Positions 57,565 to 64,000 of a DNA stretch of 64,000 bases are shown one piece after another. This DNA comes from Coenobita brevimanus. Taxonomy: Eukaryota; Arthropoda; Malacostraca; Decapoda; Coenobitidae. Under the pieces are notes generated by a model, which saw only the letters and a list, made by a program, of their open reading frames with translations, was not told the origin of the DNA and did no database searches. Each line of letters starts with the position of its first letter. Position 1 is the stretch's first letter. The stretch lies in NCBI GenBank assembly GCA_032717465.1, contig CM064663.1:14262989-14326988 (forward strand), written 5' to 3'. Position numbers and translations under genes: made by a program.

Positions 57565-59436
57565 TGTGATGCCCGATCCCTTTATTTGGATGTTATTGTT
57601 TGAGGCTGACTTACAACGGGCACCACAAATGTATCCCTAGGGTTCGTTCGACCCTTATCCTGATATTGTTGGACCAACTGTGGAATCGGTTGGAATCCGA
57701 GATTATTCAAAATTAATTTAATTCTCTCTATCAAATATCACACACAAGGAAAATTAGCCGTTCTGAATAATTAGTAATATGAAAGAAATTTGGTAGCTTG
57801 ATCGTGAGTAGCGTAACAATAAGATAATTTTTAAGTAGCGTAACAATAACAACTTTGGGTAGCGTGACAATGCAATAACAGAACTTTATACTCCCAAAAC
57901 TGATTCAGCACAGGGGTCGAAATCAATTCCTACCAAGGCACGAGGGTTATAAGAAGTTATACAGGATTTGAGAGATATAAGAGAGGAATGACAGTGAACT
58001 CAATAAACTTTTCAAAATGCTGAAATTTACTAATATCTCTCCTTTCTTTAAATCACATTACATTATACTATTCAATTTACTAATAAATGACAACTTAAAT
58101 TCATTTGTTCTCTAAGAAATGAAACTTTACTTTTTAATAGAACTCTAGATTTTTCAATCATTTAACATTTTAGTTATTCACAGTTCACAGAATTTTCTCC
58201 ACAACGAATTTTATACAGGGACATATACCTCAGTTAGCCAGCAAATGTTATCACTCTTTAGATCTCACTCCTCCCCATCATCAGTAAAACTTCACATCCT
58301 ACACTCGTGGGCATATAGGGCTTTCTCCGAGCCTTGGGGATTTAGGGTGCTCTCCGAGCTCCCGACTCCATCGTTACACTTTATACCAAAAGAAAAAATC
58401 ACGACTATTCTCCTTTCACAAGATAAATTTACTAAACAATTACATAATCAAAAGAACTAATCACTGAGTTTTGTGTAAATGGTGAGTGCACAACGTAAAT
58501 CCTAACGAACTTTGCTAGGGCGGTTATAATATGGTGGTTAGAGGGAGTTTTTTGAGGTGGCGTCATCACAGCATCTGTACGTGGCATGGGGACAAAATTG
58601 AGAGCCAATTTCTTTACAACTTAGGTCACAACAGCACACATAATATCACTGAACTTTTACAACGCCAGTATGGACAAGGGGGAAGGGAAGAAAACGGAGT
58701 AATGAAACTCACCTGTACGTGGCATGGGGGCAAAATTGAGAGTGAGTCAGGAGCTGGCTAATACCCCCCTCTGTTACTTTTCAAAATGCAGGAAACTAAG
58801 CGACTTGGATGACGTGTAGGGTACTTTTTGCTTTACCCCATGAGGGTCACAACTCTAAACTTCTGATTCTGAACGGATGCAGATATTAATTTTCTTTACT
58901 GTCAATCTGACAGGGAAAATTTAGTTATTCTAATTATCCCACACAAAGAGTCGTAAATTGAATCAACAGCGGCCACTAGCAACCTTCTGGGCGGAGGAAT
59001 ACATTACCCAACTATTACGTCATGTCCTCGGGTACTGGCTAACTAAAATTGTTAACGGCTTTCCCCCTCTATACGATATTATTTCTTCTATAAGCATGTT
59101 AATCGACAACATTATGATTTTACTATGATTACATCAGATTTGATTTAATAGAAAATGAGTACAGACGATACGCCACTCAAATATCCCACGCATGCCTCCA
59201 GCAACGCTCCACCTACAACATATACAAATATTCTTAAGGACTAGCACAGTATAAATGAGATTTATGATCTTACAGCTACAGAAATAATAATAAAAAGAAC
59301 ATGTATTAACTACTAGGTGCAAGCATGTTTCTATACCTTAAGCCTAGAATGGATTAGGGTAAACACAAATGTATAGCTTACGTACTAAAGCCTTAACTTA
59401 CATGACTCTCCCATGTTTTGACTCTTGTGGCATTAC

Positions 59437-59437
<1 letters not shown>
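57565..59437 (-). repeat. 5' LTR of Gypsy element C (long form)
   Basis: The 1,873-bp LTR is collinear with the 3' LTR except for about 830 bp at 58350-59190 that the 3' LTR lacks. That extra segment contains two copies of a CTGTACGTGGCATGGGG motif (58575 and 58709). The termini TGTAATGCC and GGGCATCACA match the 3' LTR. Confidence 0.8.

Positions 59438-59499
<62 letters not shown>
59438..59499. repeat. (AT)n microsatellite at a CR1 end
   Basis: The AT tract lies between the 5' LTR of element C and the truncated end of a minus-strand CR1-like LINE. Confidence 0.95.
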
Positions 59500-59502
<3 letters not shown>

Positions 59503-59878
59503 TCCGATTTACTAATATGTTTGTTACCTAAGCTCTATTCAGTATCTCCAGTGGTCTTGCCTATATCAAGTACTGTACATTTTTCAACATTAAATTCCAT
59601 TTGCCAAGTTTTAGACCACTTGGACAATATATCAAGGTCCTTTTGTAAGTTATGGCAACCAGAAGTCGAGTTAATGATACGCCTTATTTTTTTTTCATCA
59701 GCAAATTTCCTAATTCTGATACTGATTCCTAAGTCTAGATTACTTACAAATGTAATAAATAATAAAGGATCGAGTACTGGGCCCTGTTGTACACCGATAG
59801 TTACTAATCCCCAATTCGACTTAGTTCCATTGATTAATGCTCTCTGCTTTCCTCCCTTCAGCCAAGATTTTACCCATT
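59500..59878 (-). pseudogene. CR1 ORF2 RT, catalytic box part
   Basis: It continues KWVKSWLKGGKQRALING, then GVQQGPVLDPLLF, IRKFADEKK (FADD changed to FADE), [20 protein letters not shown] and a short end in ISKSEF. Then comes (AT)n. The second catalytic Asp is lost. The thumb and C-terminal regions are missing. Confidence 0.75.
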
Positions 59879-60652
59879 TTAACCCGCCCCATCCCGACGT
59901 TTCCTGGGCAGTGGTACGCCCCAGTCTCGACATTTTTGGACCTTTTTTTTTTTTGGCTCAAACATCCGCTTTTGGTGAAAAACATCGAAAATTCATAGAG
60001 AAATCGCTCACCTGAGGTTTAAAATACTCGATCTAGGTACGTATACCTCCTTACCTGACTGGGTTTTCTAACAGGCTGACACCAAAGAAAACGAGTTCTA
60101 TGGGAGAGTAACTATTTTATCCACTCATAAACAGTATTTATTTATTTACTTGGTGCGAATTTTTATGTAGTACAAGAGTATATTGGTTTTCAAACAGTAA
60201 TATAAGCATTATAAGCATTGTTTCACTCACTAACTCATCACCATTCATGACCTTTTTTTCCCATATTACCTGATCATCATTTCTGACTGTTTCTTCCTCT
60301 AATGCTAGGTAAACTTTGTCCTCCACATTGTCATCGATTGGGGAATCACTCTGGCACTGAATGTCTTTATTGGCCAGGTCACTGGTAACAGGTGAATTGC
60401 CAAGACAATGGCGTGCAGGGGGGGGATAGGTTATGCGGTGTAAGGCATTGTCCCTGCTTGGCATCTTGTAGAGGAATAGAGGAAGGTGTCCCGTGTATAC
60501 GTGCCAAAAATCACTCGCGAAATCACTTGCGAAAATTGAAAATTGTGCAAATTAGGGACCTTGCAATGTTGCCGCATTAATTTACGTCTCCGGGATATGA
60601 GTGCACATCATGTGAGGACGTGAATTCACGTCTCCGGGACGCGGCGGGTTAA
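59879..60652 (-). mobile_element. piggyBac-like element, second family, in the CR1 LINE
   Basis: TTAA at 59879-59882 and 60649-60652 bounds ends CCCGCCCCATCCCGACG and, reversed, CCCGCCGCGTCCCGGAGACG. Removing the element and one TTAA rejoins the CR1 frame exactly. At 770 bp it is non-autonomous. The right end has repeated ACGTCTCCGGGA motifs (60585 and 60629) and an ACGTGAATTCACGT palindrome. Confidence 0.8.
60138..60464 (-). pseudogene. Acidic frame inside the piggyBac-like element
   Basis: The 108-codon frame starts about 185 bp inside the right terminal repeat. It has an acidic middle (DDNVEDKVYLALEEETVRND). PiggyBac transposases usually start with an acidic N-terminal region, so this may be the 5' remnant of a deleted transposase gene. 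No catalytic domain follows, and the identification is weak. Confidence 0.35.
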
Positions 60653-61207
60653 GATATCGCTCTCTATACTGTGTGCTCGAACCTTTCTAACTAACCTTTC
60701 GTTTGGGACCGAATCAAAAGCTTTACTAAAGTCTAGGTAAATAATGTTGTAAGCTTTGTTGCTATCTACTGCCTGATAGACCCCCAAGAAGATTGACAAG
60801 TTTGTGAGGTAGGATTGTCCTTGCCTGAATCCGTTCTGACTTTCATTTATAAGATTATATCTTTCTAACTGTCCTCTAATCATATTTGCCAAAACTGACT
60901 CTACTGTAGCATTTTTCCAACTGTGGACGTTAGACTTGTTGGACCAAAATTCGACGCAAATGCTTTATCACCCGTTTTGAAAATGGGCACTACGTTTGCA
61001 GTCTTCCATGCCCCTGCAACTTCTGAAATTAAAGTCATTAAATAACATTAGAAAGTGGGTGACATAATTCTTCTTTGCTTTCTCTTATAATTTTTTCGTA
61101 TATATCGTCTCGACCTGGCGATTTTTGAGGTTTTAACTTATTAATTTCTTTCTATGTCCTCCTTAGTAATGGTTATTTTACAAAGATTATTTTCTTTATT
61201 ATCATTG
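60653..61207 (-). pseudogene. CR1 ORF2 RT, middle part
   Basis: The open part 60626-60892 has NESQNGFRQGQSYLTNL, YLDFSKAFDSVPNERLV (first catalytic Asp) and ends IESDIL at the TTAA. Upstream the frame is decayed, with ITKEDIERN-like and VVPIFKTGDKA-like blocks. The frame resumes precisely at 59878. Confidence 0.75.
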
Positions 61208-61433
61208 TACGGCTACCGCAAATTGACTTCGGATCTACCCCCACAAGGAATTATAAAACACAGAAATCATGGTATATCACAATTTTTGTTCATGATATGC
61301 CATTTATTAACCCGTGGAGAGCGACCATGCTTCTGTAGGTACCGGGCTCCAAGCGAAGATTTGGCTGAAATTTCGAGTCTTACAGAATTGAATAAAAGAC
61401 ATCATCGTCTTGTACACGTCTGCACATATCCGG

Positions 61434-61437
<4 letters not shown>

Positions 61438-61491
<54 letters not shown>
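61438..61491. repeat. (AT)n microsatellite inside the Tc1-like element
   Basis: The AT tract is preceded by GGTATATATACATAT. It lies in the non-coding left half of the transposon. Confidence 0.95.
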
Positions 61492-61494
<3 letters not shown>

Positions 61495-61497
61495 CCA

Positions 61498-61660
61498 CAT
61501 AAAGTCACGTGGTCGTGAGATAAAATGGCCAGAAGATGAACAGCTGGTGGTGCAGCAACCCACTCACCACCCTCGGTGATTGAGGTAGGTCATTGTCCGA
61601 GAAAAATAGCCTATATTTACCATGGCCTTGGCAAGGATCACGTGATTACTGTATCATCAA
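61498..61660. other. Possible SINE-like or foldback piece
   Basis: Short stretches such as 'gaggtaggtcattgtccgag' recall the SINE at 28489 ('gaggttggtcactctcat'), and CACGTGG/CCACGT words occur near 61505. Support is thin. Confidence 0.25.
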
Positions 61661-61760
61661 CCCTCTTTCTCTCTCTCTCTCTTAAACTATGATAAACCAC
61701 CTTTACCTTATGCACTGCCGACAAAGCATACGTTATTATACAATTTAGGCCTACCCGTGA

Positions 61761-61802
<42 letters not shown>

Positions 61803-61902
61803 AGAGAGGAGAGAGGAAATGAAGAATAAAAGAGAGAAGAAAGACAAATGTTCATGCCTTATCTCCTCACTCAAAGGGATGCTCCTTTGCCGTTCCCGTA
61901 TT

Positions 61903-61970
<68 letters not shown>

Positions 61971-62020
61971 TGTGTGTGTGTGTGTGCAGAACCAGTTTTT
62001 TTTTTTTTCTCTCTCTCTCT

Positions 62021-62068
<48 letters not shown>
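61661..62068. repeat. (CT)n and (GT)n microsatellite cluster
   Basis: CT tracts at 61663-61682, 61763-61801 and 61902-61967, with GT tracts at 61968-61987 and 62021-62068, are separated by short unique segments and a T run. All lie inside the Tc1-like element. Confidence 0.9.
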
Positions 62069-62071
<3 letters not shown>

Positions 62072-62454
62072 CCCCTAGCATCTACTGCTGGGTTGGCATC
62101 GTCACAGAAGGAAAATTGGTGCACGCTTCTTGGTGTCTGCGCACTCGTGCGTATTCTGAGAGAATATGGGGCAGTGCGTGGATGGTATCGAGAGTTGCCA
62201 TATGCCCCTATTTCCCATACAAATTTCAGCCACCTACTCCTCTTGGCGCAGTTTTGGTATACTTTTGAAAATATCGCTCATTTGAGACCTATCGCTTTCG
62301 ACTCTGATAAGTCCCAAATGAGGCCTATCGCTCTCAACGGGTTAATATGAAATCATGTTTCCCTTGTTTTTCAGGACCAGTCGGCTGTGTCTTGGCATAG
62401 AATCACTTAGATCTCTAAGGTAATTTAAGGACACTTCTTTGCACCAAACATTTA
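62069..62454. other. Non-coding left part of the Tc1-like element
   Basis: No domain was recognised. The sequence 'tgagacctatcgct' occurs in similar form twice (62283 and 62320). Confidence 0.35.
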
Positions 62455-63363
62455 TCAGTTCAGTCTTGAGGTAGTCCAGAGTGGGTGTCTTCTTCTCTGC
62501 CATATTTTCTTCATCTTTGCCCAGCAGTTTTCTATCGGATTTAGATCCGGACTCTTGCCAGGCCAGTCAAGGACCTCAATACGATTATTCTGAAGCCATT
62601 TTGTCACCTTTCCTGACTTGTGACATCGAGCTAAATCGTGCATGAAAAAATCGCACCCATGAATAGCAAAAAAAATTAACAAATGATCTTTCAGAACTTG
62701 AATGAACCAGCCACCATTCATCATCAAGTCCTTAGGAAGAAAGTAGAGGCCTCACCTTCCCATTTCACCGTAGAAACACCCCCATACCATTACTGATTGT
62801 GGGTGCTTAACAGTCGGCACTGTGTAAGCAGGATCATATCGACTATGGGAGGCAGGACCATGAACCTTGGCAGAATGCACTTGGAACATTTGAAATGTGC
62901 ATTCATCGGAAAACATAACTTTTCTCCACTCATCCGATGTCCAGTGTGCATTCTTGGCATACTGAATGCGCTGCTTCTTCATGCAGTCAGTGAGAAGCGG
63001 TTTCTGTGGTGTGGCTTGGCAAAACCAGCTCCTTCTGCAAATGGTGTTGGATAGCTTGAATTGAGGCGTCGTGTAACAGCTGCGAATGCGTTCTCTTCAA
63101 TTCTGCTGCTGTTAGTCGAGGATTCTTGATTACTTCCCTCGTCAGAAGCGTATCTGTACCTCTAGAAGTCGTCCTCTTCTTTCCACCACCATGCTTGTGC
63201 TCTGGTATGGCATCAGGTGGCAGGCCGCCACAGCAGCAAGAATCTTCATGATGGTCGATTTTGCGCCTCCAGTACATTCACAAATCTTGTTGATAGAGAC
63301 AATATCCTGACTCCATGCAATGATACGGACCCTCTCATCCCTCAAGTAGTACTTTCCAGGCAT
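62455..63363 (-). pseudogene. Tc1-type transposase remnant
   Basis: It starts MPGKYYLRDERVRIIAWS (helix-turn-helix region). After a frameshift near 63215 it goes on with KKRTTSRGTDTLLTREV. Then come VMFSDECTFQMF (first Asp), a block with FFMHDLARCHKSG (second Asp) and WPGKSPDLNPIENCW (Glu), with 34 residues between the last two, so DD34E. Breaks near 62987, 62750 and 62730 inactivate it. The enzyme would cut at the inverted repeats and insert at TA. Confidence 0.8.
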
Positions 63364-63642
63364 GACAACTTGGTTCGAGGAAAATAACAGGGCAATCATT
63401 AATGTATACGAAAAAATTGGAAAGTGCAAGCTCGGAGCAACAGAAACATATACTCCGACTCTCGCTTCTGGGCAAGCACTGACGTGCTGAGTGTTTCACC
63501 ATCTCCCGCCTAAACCAGAGGAGTTGCCAGTTACTTCTTGCCCCAAAAATTCACTTCGTAGAGGTGGAAACACAAAGCAAAGACAGACAACTCTCCCATA
63601 GCAATTCTGTGTGTAGGTCCTAAGTCAATTTGCAGTGGGTGT

Positions 63643-64000
63643 AAATATTTGCTGCTTGAGGGACCAGGTCTAGAGTTTCCTTGGTAAATAAAAATATTTT
63701 TTTACGATTGAGTACATTTCTCTACCTTCACTGGTTATGTCACCTGATTCTGTTGTGAGAGGTCGTATCCTATCTTTAAGTTTTGTATGGTATATGTGAT
63801 AAAAACCCTTGGAGTGTTCTTTCGATTCATTAGCAAGCTTAATTTCATAACTTCTCTTTATTTTCCATATCTCCCTCTTTACTTCTCTATTCAGAATCGC
63901 GTACCGGTTATGTAAGTGTTCCTCTCCACGTTTTATTTTTCTACATATTCCTTTCCTTTCGCCTATGAGAGATTTTAATGTGTTGTTTAACCATCTTGGG
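63643..64000 (-). pseudogene. CR1 ORF2, region between endonuclease and RT
   Basis: The minus strand aligns with 43060-43425 of the plus-strand CR1 copy (KRGEEHL-, TTESGDITSE- and SSKYL-like blocks in broken frames). It is entered from beyond the window edge at 64000. Confidence 0.65.

Larger units (their letters stand above)
50639..59437 (-). mobile_element. Gypsy LTR retrotransposon C, two LTRs, about 8.8 kb
   Basis: The minus-strand element has a 5' LTR (57565-59437), PBS, an SGNH-like frame, gag, protease, RT, RNase H, integrase, polypurine tract and 3' LTR (50639-51697). All parts are in standard Ty3/Gypsy order with the integrase last. Frames are broken several times, so it is no longer active. 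No clear env is found between integrase and 3' LTR. A target duplication is not readable, because both flanks are AT-rich simple sequence. Confidence 0.9.
61208..63643 (-). mobile_element. Tc1-like transposon in the CR1 LINE
   Basis: TA duplications lie at 61208-61209 and 63642-63643. The left end begins CGGCTACCGCAAATTGACTT and the right end, reversed, CACCCACTGCAAATTGACTT, giving inverted repeats of about 30 bp. The element is 2,432 bp and includes a broken transposase gene plus (AT)n, (CT)n and (GT)n tracts in its left half. Removing it restores CR1 continuity. Confidence 0.8.
59500..64000 (-). mobile_element. CR1-like LINE with two nested DNA transposons
   Basis: This minus-strand CR1 copy enters the window at 64000 and ends at 59500. 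ORF2 pieces are at 63643-64000, 60653-61207 and 59500-59878. They become continuous when the Tc1-like element (61210-63641) and the piggyBac-like element (59883-60648) are removed. It stops at the same ORF2 position as the copy at 40984-44342 and is followed by (AT)n. Confidence 0.8.

Overview
This window looks like eukaryotic, transposon-rich, mostly non-genic DNA from a decapod crustacean, probably crab-like. That assignment is an inference. It rests on the retroelement mix (Jockey-, RTE- and CR1-like LINEs, Penelope-like elements and Ty3/Gypsy elements), on very long (AT)n, (AC)n and (CT)n microsatellites, and on two exons that read like a decapod ionotropic receptor (IR) N-terminus. No complete intact host gene is visible. 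The only host-gene signal is the pair of minus-strand exons at 22474-22706 and 23086-23202, so much of the window may be intron or intergenic space. No rRNA, functional tRNA or CRISPR array was seen.

Layout. 322-21256: one plus-strand Jockey-like LINE is scattered over three places by nested insertions (a second LINE on the minus strand, a tandem array of TTAA-flanked piggyBac-like elements called here family P, and an errantivirus-like Gypsy element with an env gene) and by rearrangement. 22474-23202: IR exons. 23285-34440: RTE-like LINE pieces on the minus strand, a Jockey-like plus-strand LINE, a CR1-like LINE nested in the main RTE copy, SINEs and (AT)n tracts. 33470-37440: Penelope-like fragments, one carrying another P copy. 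37483-39047: microsatellites, a solo LTR and a SINE. 39350-40830: remnant of a DDE-type transposase. 40984-44342: CR1-like LINE. 44525-49420: RTE fragment and a Gypsy element (B) whose LTRs are built of tandem repeats. 50639-59437: a two-LTR Gypsy element (C) on the minus strand with PBS, polypurine tract, gag, pol and an extra SGNH-hydrolase-like reading frame. 59438-64000: a minus-strand CR1-like LINE carrying a second type of piggyBac-like element (exact TTAA site) and a Tc1-like transposon (exact TA site).

Main result. The breakpoints at 4909, 12253 and 19261 all fall on TTAA. Rejoining the sequence at those TTAAs restores, in register, both one LINE copy and the Gypsy protease region. 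The simplest history is a tandem array of P elements in one LINE TTAA site, a Gypsy element inserted in the first P, then two adjacent inversions whose three breakpoints are TTAA sites. At two of the three junctions a P terminus sits on the break. This is the pattern expected from aberrant piggyBac-type transposition using ends of different copies. A second recurrent pattern is that several LINE and SINE 3' ends run straight into (AT)n or (AC)n microsatellites.

Almost every coding segment is broken by stops or frameshifts, so the elements listed are remnants. The family names come from motifs read by eye, without any database search.
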